Shown piece by piece: positions 31,638-42,608 of a stretch of 64,000 nt of DNA. The stretch's first letter is position 1. Each line of letters starts with the position of its first letter. The translations under genes were made by a program, and so were the position numbers. Origin of the DNA: Tetradesmus obliquus (taxonomy: Eukaryota; Chlorophyta; Chlorophyceae; Sphaeropleales; Scenedesmaceae); NCBI GenBank assembly GCA_030272155.1, contig CP126193.1, positions 6,200,001 to 6,264,000 of the forward strand, given 5' to 3'. Below the pieces are notes generated by a model. It had not been told where the DNA came from. It saw only the letters and a list, made by a program, of their open reading frames with translations, and ran no database searches.

Positions 31638-32110
31638 TGCTGGGTGGAGGTGCAGGTGGCGGGCCGCTAACCTTGGACAGCAAGGTGATCAGGCTGCAGG
31701 AGCTGAGGCTGACCCTGCAGGAAATGCACAAGCAACCCACAATGCAGCAATCTGGGCATGCAACAGCTTTTTGCGGATGCGGCATGCACAGCAAACAGAG
31801 ATACCATGTGAATTGACAGCCAGCAACACCCTTGCACACCACATGTTCTACCTTGCTACCCACAACTGCGTGTTCATGCTGGCAAGGCAACTTCTCAGCA
31901 TCATCATCAGACCCCAAGAACCAACCGCTGCCCATGTGGCTACTCACCCATCTGCCTGCATTGCCGCTTCCAGCAATTGCCTGTCAGGCGCACTCAGAAG
32001 CACCTTCATTATGCCGCTAATGCCTCCTTTGCTGTGCCCTTGAACTGACTGCTGCTGCACTAGCAGCTGCAGCAGCTGCCTAGCAGTCAAGCACGCCTCA
32101 GGCGCCTGAC

Positions 32111-32187
<77 letters not shown>

Positions 32188-34704
32188 CCTGCGGTGCTGC
32201 AGACTGGCATGTATTGCACCTGCCACTGCTGCTGCTGCAACGGCGGCAGCAGCTGCTGCTGCAGGCACTGCTGCAGCCAGGCGGCAGCCAGGGGACCCTG
32301 TTCAGGCAGCAGCAGCAGGTTGCGGGGGTCGCTGCACCACTGCTCAGCTAGCTGCTGCCCTGGGCCTGTAGAGGTGAGACAGCAGCAGCAGCAGCAGCAG
32401 CAGCAGTGATGAATGTGCGTACAAGCTTCTCATGAGGCAGTGCAATGCAGCGACCGAGGTAGGTCAACAATCACATGTTCGCATACAGGGCACATCACAG
32501 CTTCAGCCACAGTTGGTACCCAATGCACCAATGCCCAGCCCAACCTCAAGCAGATCCTGAAGTTGTGCGGAACTGAGTTGATAGTGCAGAACTGAGGGGT
32601 ACCTCAAAATAAAACCTCAAGGTGCTGTGGTTTGCAGCTTATTGCTCGCACCTGCTGCCAAGCTCCACAGCGGAACAAACACCACGCACGGCCCAGCAGC
32701 CTCCACCTGGCGCAAGGCTTCTCGATAATCAGGCGTCACCTGCCCCTCAAACCTAAACTCTTCTTCCGCTGAAGGGCCTCCCACATCTGCTGCTGCTGCT
32801 TGTCCATCTGCAGGCAAGCCAGTGAACAGCCGCAGCTGTCCACCCTCCAGCTGTCGCTCAAATTCAAACGGCGCCTGGCCGTTAAATAACACAGCCTGCT
32901 TCCGCGGCTCCTCCAGGTACTCACAGCAGCTGCTGGCAGTTGCCAGAGCATCAGGTGCTGCGGGTGACAGGTAGAACAGCGGTGTGGCTGCTGCTGCTGC
33001 TGCTGCTGCTGGGCCGGCTGCGGCAAGCAAGGCACGGAGAATATGCTCCAATAGCTGCAGCACAGCCGTACCTGCAGGCATAACACAACCAAACATGAGT
33101 ATGGCGCGAAACATATTGCTGCTTGGTAGGAATAGCAGCACAAACAACAACAACCAAGTAGCAGCAGACCCAAAAAGTCTGTCCAAAGTTCTTGTTTGAT
33201 GCGCCATTAGCACGCTTCTAGCACAACCCAACCGGCTGCTGAACTGCAAACAAACAACACGGCAAGGACAAAAGCACGACAGCAGCAGTTCCTCCCTGCC
33301 GTGCTGCATTGTCACATACCTGATGGCAGCACCGGCACCAGCACCCTGCCACCCCCCAGCACAGCACGTGCTGCTGCGCCGGCTGCTGCTGGCAGCAGCA
33401 GCTCTGGTGGCGACAGCAAGTGTTGTATAGCATGCAGTGCTGGCGATAGGCGCAGGTCAGGGCAGAGGCAGCCAGGGCCCAGCAGCAGTGCATCTAGCTG
33501 CTGCAGTGTGCGGCTGTGTAGTGGGGCTGAGGAGTTTGGCCAAAGTGAGGCTGCGGAGAGGTAGGTGACCCTGTGCAATGCAGCAGCAGCAGCAGCGGAG
33601 GCAGCAGTGGCAGGTGATAGGTGTGGGCAAGTGCTCGGCTGTGCGTTGGGGGTGAGGGGCTGGGCGATAGCCGCAGGTCAGGGCAAGAGCAGCCAGGGCC
33701 CAGCAGCAGCGCATCAAGCCGCTGCAGTGTGCGGCTGTGCAGTGGAGCTGGGTTGGGCCACAACGAGGCTGCGGAGAGGTAGGCGGTTCTACAACACAGC
33801 AGCACAGCAGCAGCAGCAGCAACAGTAGCAGCAGCAGCAGCAGCAGTGGCAGGGGGCAAAGGGCAAATCAGCACAGTGTTGGCAGGCAAGGAGCTGCTGC
33901 TGCGCGGCCTACTTGCAGCACTCATGGTTTATGAGCATCAGCTGTGACATCCCGCTGCTGCTACTGCTGCACCTGCTGCTGCCTGCATGTACATGTTTTG
34001 CTGTTGCAATCTAGCACCTAAGCCCTGCAAACCATAAACATCAAATCACAAACCATCCAACCTCACTCACCTTTGCGAGCCGGCTGTCAGGCTCCACAGT
34101 GCCACACCAATGCTGCTGCCTGCAGGGCGAGCCTCAGCAACAAACCCTAAAATCCGCGAATCCGAAGTCTGAAACCTAAAACCTGTGCCCACCTTTGTGA
34201 TCCAGCCGTCAAGCTCCACAATGCCGCACCAATGCTGCTGCCTGCAGCGCGAGCCTCTGCCAGCAGCCCCCAGGGGCCCGGCAGAGTGAGCCGCTGGCCG
34301 TACCGCACCACTGTCAGTGCATCAAGCGCAGATTCTGCCGCACATTGCCAGAGGCAAACAACTACTAAATGCCACACACAAACAGAGCAAAAGCATGAAC
34401 CTGTGCTCACCTTTGTGACCCAGCCATTAGCGTCCACATTGCTGCGCCAATGCTGCTGCCTGCAGGGCGAGCCTCTGCCACTAGCCCCCATGGGCCCGGC
34501 AGCTGCAGCCGCTGGCCATACCTGACCACTGTCAGAGCATCAAGTGTTGCCTGCAGCTGCTGGTGACTGAACAGAGGCACGACACTTGCTGCTGCTGCTG
34601 CTGCTGCTGGTGCGGCTGCTGTTGCTGTAGCTGGTGCTGGTTGGGGGTGGCTGGGATTCGGCTGTGGTGGCGGCAGTGGGGGCGGGGCGGGGGGCGGCAC
34701 AACA

Positions 34705-34736
<32 letters not shown>

Positions 34737-34843
34737 AGCTGCTGCTGCTGCTGTAGCTGGTGCTAGTTGGGGGTGGCTGGGATTCGGCTGTGGTGGCGGC
34801 AGTGGTGGCGGGGCGGGGGGCGGTATGGCGCCAGCTGGCCTCA

Positions 34844-34876
<33 letters not shown>

Positions 34877-35090
34877 CTATGGCTAATGCTTGCTGCTGGT
34901 GGAAAGGAGGCCAGGCACCGGCAGGTGTGGCTGGCCACTGCTGCTGCAGAAAAGGAGGTATGCTGCCAGGCGCTATGTGTTGCTGCTGCTGCTGCTGCTG
35001 CTGCTGAGCCAGCAGCTGCTGGCAGTGCAGCTGCATCTGCTGCTGGTACTGTTGCAGCTGCTGGGGCAGCAGCTGCTGCTTCTCCCCCTG

Positions 35091-35145
<55 letters not shown>

Positions 35146-35681
35146 AATGCGGCTTGAACCTGCAGCAGCTCCAGTGCCAGATGCTGGAAGCCATGGTAGC
35201 ATGGCTCAGAGCAGTACACATGAAGCGGCAGCCTGGCACCTTTTTGCTGCAGCTGCTGCTGCAAGTACGGCAGTGCCAGCAAGCCATGTGGGCTGCTGAT
35301 TAGGACAGCATGCAGCTGCTGTGAATGTAGGAACTTCTGCAGATCTGGCACTTGCAGGCACAGGCTGTTGCTGCTGCTGTTCGTGGTGGAGTGGTTCGGC
35401 TGCTGCTGCTGCCGTTGGGGGACTGGAGCGAGTACTGGCTGTGCACAGCAGTCCAGCAGGATGTTATTGCCATGGTGCTGCAGTATTACGCTGCAGAGGG
35501 GCCCCTCCCCAAGCACAGCCTGTGACAGCAGCAGCAGCAGCAGCAGCTGGTGTGAGTACTGCTGGCTTGGTAAGAACTCAACCACATAAAGATGCCTACG
35601 ACAGCACCAACGGGTCAAACACCGCGTGCAAGTGAGCGAAACAGCACATACACAAGCAGTAGGCTCACTCACGATCTTCAT
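30169..35681 (-). CDS. INTS9: Integrator complex subunit 9 homologue
   Basis: INTS9 is the catalytically inactive metallo-beta-lactamase/beta-CASP partner of INTS11 in the nuclear Integrator complex, which cleaves nascent RNA. Exons 35681-35673, 35519-34411, 33570-33320, 33071-32652, 32365-31948, 31714-31192, 30580-30396, 30265-30169 sum to 3012 nt (1003 aa) with all phases closing. The N-terminus MKI-AVLGEGPLCSV, ILLDC, VLISSPHGLLALPYL and GSSIGAAMWTLMAGSQRVTYL align by eye with INTS9 landmarks (start MKL, LDCG, VILISN, LGSSNWII, VSYVSGS). GGRVLVPVLPSG and PCVVFVPLWSL match the beta-CASP part. The metal-binding HxHxDH motif is absent, as in the family. About 190 residues of Q/A/P-rich sequence are inserted at residues ~170-335, which explains a length about 1.5 times normal. 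The first exon is only 9 nt. Exon 6 could instead begin ~20 bp later in the same phase. Confidence 0.8.
30680..30995 (-). repeat. Three edge copies of INTS9 exon 7 head
   Basis: Copies at ~30683-30727, ~30824-30872 and ~30950-30996 repeat the acceptor and the peptide AAGFTSLLLDSGTS of exon 7 (30580-30396), at about 140 bp spacing. They are joined by a repeated intron piece containing TTGCAAAAGGCATG-like sequence. All are truncated, and the middle copy has a small insertion. Confidence 0.85.
33660..33806 (-). repeat. Edge copy of INTS9 exon 3 head
   Basis: About 140 bp upstream of exon 3 (33570-33320) repeat the acceptor region and the first ~110 exon bases (YLSAASLWPN, then SRTLQRLDALLLGPG, then CPDLRLS). 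This is one of the longer and best preserved edge copies in the window. Confidence 0.85.
34060..34330 (-). repeat. Two edge copies of INTS9 exon 2 tail
   Basis: Two units (about 34062-34140 and 34184-34325) repeat the end of exon 2, including RPAGSSIG and the CAAAG|GT donor, with the intron start AAACCTAAAACC-like sequence. The inner copy extends further into the exon (LDALTVVRYGQRL). Both lie downstream of the true exon end at 34411. Confidence 0.85.
34625..34835 (-). repeat. In-frame coding duplication in INTS9 exon 2
   Basis: Two tandem copies of a ~130 bp coding unit each encode PPPAPPPLPPPQPNPSHPQ followed by an alanine/threonine run. They are nearly identical, so the duplication is recent. 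The frame is kept. Confidence 0.9.
35096..35142 (-). repeat. CTG/CAG run encoding polyglutamine in INTS9
   Basis: About 16 uninterrupted triplets, read as CAG (glutamine) on the coding strand, lie inside INTS9 exon 2. Further runs of 8-10 triplets follow at ~34978-35008 and ~34849-34872. Confidence 0.9.
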
Positions 35682-36525
35682 TCCCCAGCCTTTCGCGAAT
35701 ACATTCGCATCGCTTCTCTGTAATCAAGCAGATAATGTAGCGTTGTGCCGGCTCAACAAACATACACCTTAGCTACGGCAGTCGATGGTCACGGCGTTCA
35801 AGTTGAGGAACGCCCACTGAACTTCCCTGCCCCAGTTCAGGAGTAAGATGTGGCAGACGATTGATGCTGGCAGCGAATAAAGGCGCTGTTGTTACGTTCA
35901 AAAGCCAAGTATGGTCTAGGGGGTGAAGTCTGAACTAAGGCACATGACACGATCAGGGCAAGTCAACATGTGTGCTTAAATTTGGTCACCAGGCTGGTGA
36001 CCAAATGTTGTCCTGGTCAATAACTACACGCTTTTGTAGCAAGAGGAGAGCCAGGTCCAGCTGCGGCAAAAACCAAGAACATAAAAGCACTTGCTTGGCA
36101 GGTCTATCTAAGCTACGGTCTCACTGACACATCAGTTGCTGATGGCCCTGAGCTGTGCCTCCGCGGCAGTGCACTCCCGTGTTTAGTAAATCCTTCCACA
36201 GACCACCAACCATATGTCAAGTCTGCAGCAACAGCTCTCCCAGTCATTGTCTGCTCAACTGAATATAACTCCAGTACCGTGCACCGTTGTGTGACAAAAA
36301 GGCATGGTTGCAGCCCACTGGGCATACACGTGGCAGCTGCCACAGTGAGCAGAACTGCCCACACAAAACTGCCTACACCACAGCCACAGGTATTTTCTGG
36401 CACATACAGCTCTCTGTCAACAGCCTCTGCTTTTTCCACATGGCGCTACCTCAGGCTGCTGTGTCAGCAGTGCGGATGCGTGCGCACTGCACACTGCTCC
36501 CAGTGCTGCTGCTTTCGCCAGCCCT
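35682..36525. other. INTS9 promoter / hypothetical gene 3' region
   Basis: About 840 bp between two minus-strand genes. This region has no CAG runs and no supported frame. I see no clear core promoter motif. Confidence 0.4.
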
Positions 36526-37137
36526 TCAGTGCAGCCGCCGTCCTGCAGCTGGTGCCAATACACCATACTTTGCAGCATGCTCTGCGGCATAAGCTTCCAG
36601 CTGCTGCTCCAACTCCTGCAGCATCTCTTCCAGCTCCTCCTTCCATGCTGCAGATTGGTACAGCAGCTGGCCAGCCTGGCCAGGCTGCTGCTCTGCTGCC
36701 ATGCTGGGTGCAGCAGCAGCAGCAGCAGCCCGGCTATGCAGCTGCTGACCAGCATCGCCAACAGGCGGCTGCTCTGCTGCCCTGGTTGCAGCAGCCTGAT
36801 CATCTGCAGGCTTCATGCGCTGCTGCTTGCTGCCCTCTGTGCTTGATTTGCGCCTAGGGCCTCCGGGAACACCAGCATCACAGCGCTTGCGCCTGGTGCC
36901 TGATGCTGCTGCTGGTCGCCGCCGCTGCTGCTGCTGTGGCCTTGCATGCTGCTCGTAGTATTCGTTTGCTCCCCTAAAGCACTCCGTAATCTCGTCCACC
37001 TGATGGTGGTCCAAAAACGAGTCCAGCTGCTGCTGGAGCTGCTGCTGGTGGTGCTGCTGCTCTTGTTGCTGCTGCTGCTTTTGTTGCTGCTGGTGGTGCT
37101 GCTGCAACTGCAGCTGCTCGTCCATTGCTGCTGACAT
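36526..37137 (-). CDS. Glutamine-rich coiled-coil hypothetical protein
   Basis: I do not recognise this family. A single uninterrupted frame of 203 aa starts at ATG 37137 (MSAAMDEQLQLQQHH) and ends at 36526. An N-terminal Q/H-rich stretch is followed by a non-repetitive segment, LDSFLDHHQVDEITECFRG, then ANEYYEQHARP. A basic stretch rich in R, K and P comes next, possibly a nuclear signal. A C-terminal acidic coiled coil (WKEELEEMLQELEQQLEAYA) closes it. The non-repetitive blocks and the coiled coil favour a real gene, but a triplet-rich chance frame cannot be excluded. It is divergent from the hydrolase, with start codons 543 bp apart. Confidence 0.42.
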   Translation of the reverse strand: MSAAMDEQLQLQQHHQQQQKQQQQQEQQHHQQQLQQQLDSFLDHHQVDEITECFRGANEYYEQHARPQQQQRRRPAAASGTRRKRCDAGVPGGPRRKSSTEGSKQQRMKPADDQAAATRAAEQPPVGDAGQQLHSRAAAAAAAPSMAAEQQPGQAGQLLYQSAAWKEELEEMLQELEQQLEAYAAEHAAKYGVLAPAAGRRLH

Positions 37138-37679
37138 GCTGTATAGAATCGCCAGAATTCTAGTAGATATTGAAGTATATATGTTGGTGTGCCCAGCAAC
37201 AGCGATCAGCAGCGCCTCAAACAGCAGGCTTTTCTTCACAACGCTTGGCTGATACTGCGGCAGGTGTGCTGCAGTGGAGACAATAATGCAGCTGCGTAAA
37301 ACCTAAGAAGCCTACATAAAACTATTCTATGTTTGCGTGATCTGGGACAAAGGCAGTGTGACATGTATTCAAATATCCAACATGTGATCGAGGCTCACAT
37401 GTTTGGCCGAGCATCAGCGTTGTACTGTCATCTGTGCTTATCTTAAAACCAATGCCATCAAATGTACGCTACATTTTACGAACATTTTACGTTGAACACG
37501 GAAAATCAACGTGTCCCCGTCGAGCTCACGTCCGACCTCAGGGGAAAGAACGTCCAATGTTATGCGTGCCCTAAAAAGCCGGTGCAACTGCCTATGGTGT
37601 TGATGAAATGCCTAATACTCGCACTATTTGTGGTGCTTCGTATGTAGCTGCCGAACGCTGCAGGACACCTTGTGTGCAG
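37138..37679. other. Divergent promoter region, hypothetical / hydrolase
   Basis: About 540 bp of comparatively A/T-rich sequence between two divergent starts. An in-frame ATG at 37608 could extend the hydrolase by 24 residues. I see no named motif. Confidence 0.4.
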
Positions 37680-39025
37680 ATGCAAATCGTCAGGCAGAAC
37701 ATCAACTTGGTCGATGGCCGTCGCCTTGCCTATGCCTTTTTCGGTAATAGCCTCAGTGCTACAGCCAAAAACATTATTTATCATCACGGCTGGCCAAGCA
37801 GCGCCGCGGAGGGCGCCATCTGGAGCGAGGCAGCAGCAGCACACGGCATCTGCCTGATTGCAGTTGATAGGCCCGGCATAGGAGGCTCTACCTACAACCC
37901 AAAAGGTGAGCATGGCATCTGTTATGTGAGTGATAGGCGTGCCTGGCTGAAGAGCATTGCTTGCATCCATGCTCACTACACAGGGCTGGAACAGCAGCAG
38001 CGCCACACAAGCAGCAGGGCACGCAAGGTCTTGGTCTTGCCACATCCTTGCCTGCATGCATCAAGCAGCTGCACACTGTTGCTTAGCAGCAGCACATCAG
38101 CATTTGCCCGAAGCAATGCAGTGCAAGTCCACAACTCCACGCAGTACACACCCTGTTTCCTTATGCTGCGTTTCTGCTTCATCTCGCAGGCACCTTCGCC
38201 TCATACGCAGACGACGTGTCTGAGCTGTTACACCAACTCAACCTGCAGCAAGCAGTGCATGTTGGCACCAGCGGCGGTGGCCCATACGCCTGTGCATGTG
38301 CAGCCAACAACCCCACAACCACAGCAGGGCTGGGCTTAGTGGCATCCATGACACACTGCAGCGGCTCAGGGTCAAAGCAGCTGCTGCATGGCATGCACTG
38401 GTTTGACCGATTTGGCTACAACATGATTGCAAATGCGCCGCAGCTGGTGGCAGCAGGGCTGGCTGTGGCAGCGCCGCTGATGGCAGCGGCACCTGCTGTG
38501 GCAAGGCTGCTGCAGGGCTCCAGCAGCAACAGCAGCAGCAGCAGCGCCGCAGCAGCAGCTGCTCCTGCTGGACACCAGCAGGAAGCCAAATACTCGAAGC
38601 ACCCGCAGGCGCAGCAGCAGGGCCTAATGGGCATGTTCACGGGAGCTGCAAGCCGTGCAGCGCAGCAGCTGCTTGGCGCATTCATGCATCCTGCTGACAG
38701 GCAGCTGCTGCAGCAGCAGCCAGCTGCATTTAGCCAGCTGCTACCAAGCATGCTGGCAGACTCTGTTGCGCAGGGCAGCAGGGGCCTCTTTCATGAAATG
38801 CGGCTCACAACACAGCCTTGGGCCATTGACTTGTCGCAAATAACAGCCCCTGCACTGGTGATTCAGGGGTACGCCGATGTGAATGTGACTGTGCCGCAGG
38901 CCAAGTGGCTAGCTGGGCAGCTAAAGAATGTTAAGCTGCAGCTGTTTCCTGGGGAGACGCATTTTTCGCTGGTGGCGCGGCATGCGCATGGCATACTTGG
39001 CATGATCAAGGCTGAATGCATGTGA
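37680..39025 (+). CDS. Alpha/beta hydrolase
   Basis: Serine hydrolase of unknown substrate. Exons 37680-37905 and 38190-39025, 353 aa; the split glycine codon (AAAG|GCACC) joins them in frame. Catalytic landmarks are all visible: the oxyanion-hole HHGWPSS near residue 35, DRPGIGGS near 62, the nucleophile elbow HVGTSGGGPYA (GxSxG), the acidic residue in VIQGYADVNVT, and the histidine in FPGETHFSLVARH near the C-terminus. A low-complexity S/A/Q insert (residues ~180-215) interrupts the cap region. No signal peptide is evident, so it is probably cytosolic. The start at 37680 directly precedes the first beta strand (QIVRQNINLVDGRRLAYAFF). An upstream in-frame ATG at 37608 is possible. A decayed copy of part of exon 2 lies 3 kb downstream. 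Confidence 0.87.
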
Positions 39026-39133
39026 GGGAAGCTTCTTGCTCGTTTGGCTGGGGCGACAAAGTACTGCGAATGGCAAGCTGATGGGAGGTGGGCTTGTTGC
39101 TGAGCTGGCGCGCTGCTGCCAGAGCTGCTTGCT

Positions 39134-39170
<37 letters not shown>

Positions 39171-40153
39171 GCAGCAGCAGCAAGTAGGTGAATGTATGTG
39201 GCGCCGAGGCCCTTGGCGAGGCTTGTGTCTGATGACTCACCAGGCTGGCCAAAGCCAATGATAATGCATGCACCAGCTGGTTGTACAACAAAGCCACGCA
39301 GCTTGCTTCTTGGCAGCGTGGCACTGGGCAGTGATGCATGCTTGCTATGTATGGTATCTTGTTGTATACATGTGTGTGTGCCACTGATGGTAGCTGCTGC
39401 GGGCAGTTTAGGAGTGGCGGCGTCCTGCACAATACGGCTGCTCTTGATGCTGAGTCATGACTCGTGCATGTGCGGCACCATCTGCTCAGGATGGCCCATC
39501 CAAACATCGGATGTTTGTTAATAAGTCTTTTACGAGTTTCTTCTCATTGGCCCCTTGGTTATTTTCAGAAGTCACTAGCAGCTGCGCGGGCAGTCCAAAG
39601 TTTCCCTCTGTGACGCAGTCCCCATCAAGGGCACAGCTTCCAGTTGCAGTTGCAGGAGTGTCAGGTTAGGCTGCCGCATTGGTGTTATCAAATTCAGCAC
39701 GTGCACAGGCGCTCATCCTGGTGAGCAAATCTGTAGGGCCCCTGCCAGTGTCTCAGTGCTGTTCTGGCTCATGCACAGGCCTGGGCAGTTTGCTGTTTTG
39801 TTTGCTAAACTGTGATAGGAGAGCGGACTCAGCAAGACAATAAAAGAAAAGAATAACTGCTTAAACCTTTTTAAATTTCTTTCGAGCGCGGTGGCTGCGA
39901 CTGCTCAGGCACAGCGATGCGGGGTACGTGGTCATGACTGCTGATCGGATGACGCGCTAACAAGTTACCTGCACACGCACACAGGCCAAAAGCATGCCGC
40001 CCTGTCTTGCGAGTTCTGCAGAATCATGCAAACCGGAGACTACATCCTCGAGCCGTTGCTGTGATCTTGCTACCTTGGACTGCTGCTCTAAGGCATACAT
40101 CGCATCTGGTGCTGTGATCAAGAAAGCTCGGTCTCTATCCTAGCATCATCAGC
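39026..40153. other. Hydrolase 3' region / ankyrin gene promoter
   Basis: A (CAG)13 run lies at ~39136-39176, and an AATAAA at ~39839. The plus-strand fragment near 39540-39668 looks acceptor-like (TTATTTTCAG) but has no coding partner. No gene supported. Confidence 0.45.
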
Positions 40154-41332
40154 ATGGCATCGATACATGACGCAGTTTACGATGGCCGTTTGAGTCTTGT
40201 GCAGCAGCTGCTGGACAGTGGCACATCAGTGGAAGCAGTAGATGATGGAGGCCGCACACCACTCCACGAGGCAGCCACAGGTGGCCGTGCTACTGTTGTT
40301 GAGCTGCTGCTAAGGAGAGGCGCGTCAGTCAACGCAGCAACAGAGGCAGCAGAAGGGGGACAAGGTGTCAAACCGCTCCATTGTGCAGATATGCATGGCC
40401 ATGTTGAAGTGGTGCAGCTGTTACTGGATCATGGTGCGGCAGTAGAAGCAGAAGGGGGGCGGGTAGATGCACGAGGCATCAGACCACTCCATGCTGCAGC
40501 CATATTCGGCCATGCCAATGTGGCGCAGCTGTTGCTGAATCATGGCGCAGCAGTGGAAGCAGCAACAGTTGCAGGGGCGCTGAGGCCGCTAAATGCCGCA
40601 GCCAGAAATGGGCATGTTGCTGTGGTGCAGCTGCTGTTGAGCAGTGGCGCCTCATTGTCATCAACAGATGCAGACGGCCGTACAGCGCTCCACCATGCAG
40701 CCTTAGATGGGCAGGCTGCTGTAGTGCCGCTGCTGCTCAATAGCGGCGCTTCAGTAACAGCGGTGACTGCGCAGGGCGACACGCCACTCCACTTTGCAGC
40801 GGAGCATGGCAGTGCCGTTGTGGTGAAGCAGTTGTTAAAGAGAGGCGCGTCAGTGTCAGCAGCAGAAGCATCAGGCTGGACCCCGCTGCACTCAGCAGCA
40901 ATTGGAGTCCGTGCTGCTGTGGTGCACCTACTGCTACGCAAGGGTGCGCCGGTAGCAGCAGCAGATGCAGAAGGGCGCACGCCTCTGCAGTTGGCTTTAC
41001 TCAAGCGCCGCTTTACTGCAGCTGCCAGGCTCGTGACTGCAATGCAACCGGCACACGCAGACCTAGCCAGACAGGTGCTGCGCCAATGTGCAGGAGACGT
41101 GCAGGCAGGCGTAACACTGGCGCTTGCAGGGATGGCTGCGGCGAGCAAGGCACGGGCGCAGCAGCAGCAGCAGGAGCAGCTGGACAGGGACAGGCAGCAG
41201 CTGGCAGCGGAGCGTGCAGCAGCGCAGGAGCTGCTTGTAGCTGCATGCTTCAAGCTGAGGCAGGCCAGTGCTGCTGCGTGTGATGATGCTGCCGTAGCAG
41301 AGGCTGCTCAGGTGGTTGACGATGCTGTTTGA
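40154..41332 (+). CDS. Ankyrin-repeat protein
   Basis: Intronless 392 aa protein; ankyrin arrays mediate protein-protein contacts. Eight to nine repeats of about 33 residues run from residue 1 to ~290, with the TPLHEAA, VVELLLRRGASV, PLHCADMHGHVEVVQLLLDH and ALHHAALDGQAAVVPLLLNS consensus blocks. The C-terminal ~100 residues form an alanine/glutamine-rich coiled coil (QQEQLDRDRQQLAAERAAAQ) without a known catalytic domain. The ATG at 40154 begins the first repeat (MASIHDAVYDGRLSLVQQLL). Unlike its neighbours the gene has no intron and the coding region lacks long CAG runs. That would fit a retroposed or horizontally gained gene, but ankyrin genes are often intron-poor. A TGTAA at 41716-41720 is a possible poly(A) signal. 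Confidence 0.9.
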   Translation: MASIHDAVYDGRLSLVQQLLDSGTSVEAVDDGGRTPLHEAATGGRATVVELLLRRGASVNAATEAAEGGQGVKPLHCADMHGHVEVVQLLLDHGAAVEAEGGRVDARGIRPLHAAAIFGHANVAQLLLNHGAAVEAATVAGALRPLNAAARNGHVAVVQLLLSSGASLSSTDADGRTALHHAALDGQAAVVPLLLNSGASVTAVTAQGDTPLHFAAEHGSAVVVKQLLKRGASVSAAEASGWTPLHSAAIGVRAAVVHLLLRKGAPVAAADAEGRTPLQLALLKRRFTAAARLVTAMQPAHADLARQVLRQCAGDVQAGVTLALAGMAAASKARAQQQQQEQLDRDRQQLAAERAAAQELLVAACFKLRQASAAACDDAAVAEAAQVVDDAV

Positions 41333-41654
41333 TTGTGTTCTGTTGATGCATCTGGGTTCTTTCAGTTTTGACGAGTATATTTCATTGTCATCTTCCCCTG
41401 TGAGCTCCTTATTGGCCCCTGTTGGGGTTTCTGCTCCCTGCTGAGTGGAGTAGGTGACATGACATAATGGATTTGACGCACAGCTGCTCTGGTGTAGGAT
41501 TTTATAGGAGTACTTCCTGCGCACTTGGCAGCTGTAGCCTGTGATGGTACACTTGGCTTGTAGTGGTAGTGCAGTTGTAGCGCAGGCAACGGCAATAGGT
41601 GGTGCTCCCTGACCCCCTCTGTAGCAGTAGGACTGACCCTGCAGGCCAAGGGAG

Positions 41655-41797
41655 CCAATGGGCATTTGCATGGGAGCTGCAAGCCATGCAGCGCAGCAGC
41701 TGATTGCAGCATTCCTGTAACCTGCTGACATGCAGATGCTGCAGCAGCAGCCAGCTGCTGCCAAGCATACTGACAGACTCTGTTTCACAGGGCAGTA
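41655..41797 (+). pseudogene. Decayed fragment of the alpha/beta hydrolase exon 2
   Basis: About 140 bp match positions ~38625-38790 of the hydrolase: ATGGGCATxT, GGGAGCTGCAAGCC, GCAGCGCAGCAGCTG, ATGCAGATGCTGCAGCAGCAG-type sequence, CCAAGCATxCTG and CAGACTCTGTTxCxCAGGGCAG occur in the same order. Small indels and a stop (TAA after ATTCC) disrupt the frame. It has no flanking exon structure, and the ankyrin gene separates it from the parent gene. Confidence 0.85.
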
Positions 41798-42389
41798 GAG
41801 GTGCTTCAGATCATCTGAATAGCCAGTGCCTATATAAATAGGCATATAAATTTAGCCAGGTCAGCCATGGAAACTCGTGGTAGCGGCACAATGTCAAGAG
41901 ATGCTGAAGACGAGGCGCTTCAGAATCAAGTATGCTGCGCAGAACCAGCGCAATACAAGCAGTACACGTGCCTACATCACAGGTCAAACTCGTCAAACAT
42001 ACAATCAGTGCAGAGGGCACTCGTCCAGCAGTGCAGGCTGCCTGCAGGAGTGGCAAAGCCTGTAATGCCAGGACTCGAATCTTTGAGGTTGCGTTTGTGC
42101 ATATGGTGCTGAAACACACCTAATCTTTGACAGTAAACGGCACACAAATTCACAGTAGTGGTCTCTTCAAGGGCTGGATTGTGCAGCCCTTTTGCAGTGC
42201 AGCACTGTGCTGAGTAGCTGAACACAGGCAGCACACCTTGCCTGCTTAGACAACATATTCATGCCCAGGCAGCACCCCTGTGCTAGCCACACACAAACAA
42301 TACCGCTTGGCAGCCAAAACAACAGAACCGCCTTGCGCAGTGCACGCATGCGGCACACCAACCAGTGGTCTGCAGCTGCTGCTGCCATT

Positions 42390-42570
42390 ACGGTGCATCA
42401 GAATCCAGTGGAGGCTCCACTTGATAGCCATATAGCACCACTGTGAAGTAGCTGCCGCTGCTGCTGCCGCTGCTGCACGGCTTTCGCCTCCATCCATGAT
42501 GCATCCGGGTCCAGCGGCGGCTCCGCTTCATGCCTGTTCAGCATCACTTTGAAGTACCTGCTGCTGCTGC
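42390..42570 (-). repeat. Two copies of the FAB1 last-exon tail
   Basis: Units at ~42392-42460 and ~42497-42562 repeat the end of FAB1 exon 20 (YFTVVPDGHE, then EPPLDPDA) beyond the stop codon at 42609, with small changes. They lie in the presumed 3' UTR and are separated by CTG runs. Confidence 0.87.
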
Positions 42571-42608
42571 TGCTGCTGCTGCTGCTACCATACGTTTGAC
42601 AGCAGGCG

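Larger units (their letters stand above)
41333..42608. other. Convergent 3' region ankyrin / FAB1, with a TATA-like site
   Basis: Besides the hydrolase fragment and FAB1 edge copies, this holds TATATAAATAGG and a second ATATAAAT (41830-41851), about 30 bp before an ATG at 41867 that opens an 81-codon frame ending at 42112. The frame (METRGSGTMSRDAEDEALQN...) has no known relative. I rate it as a possible small gene only. Confidence 0.3.
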
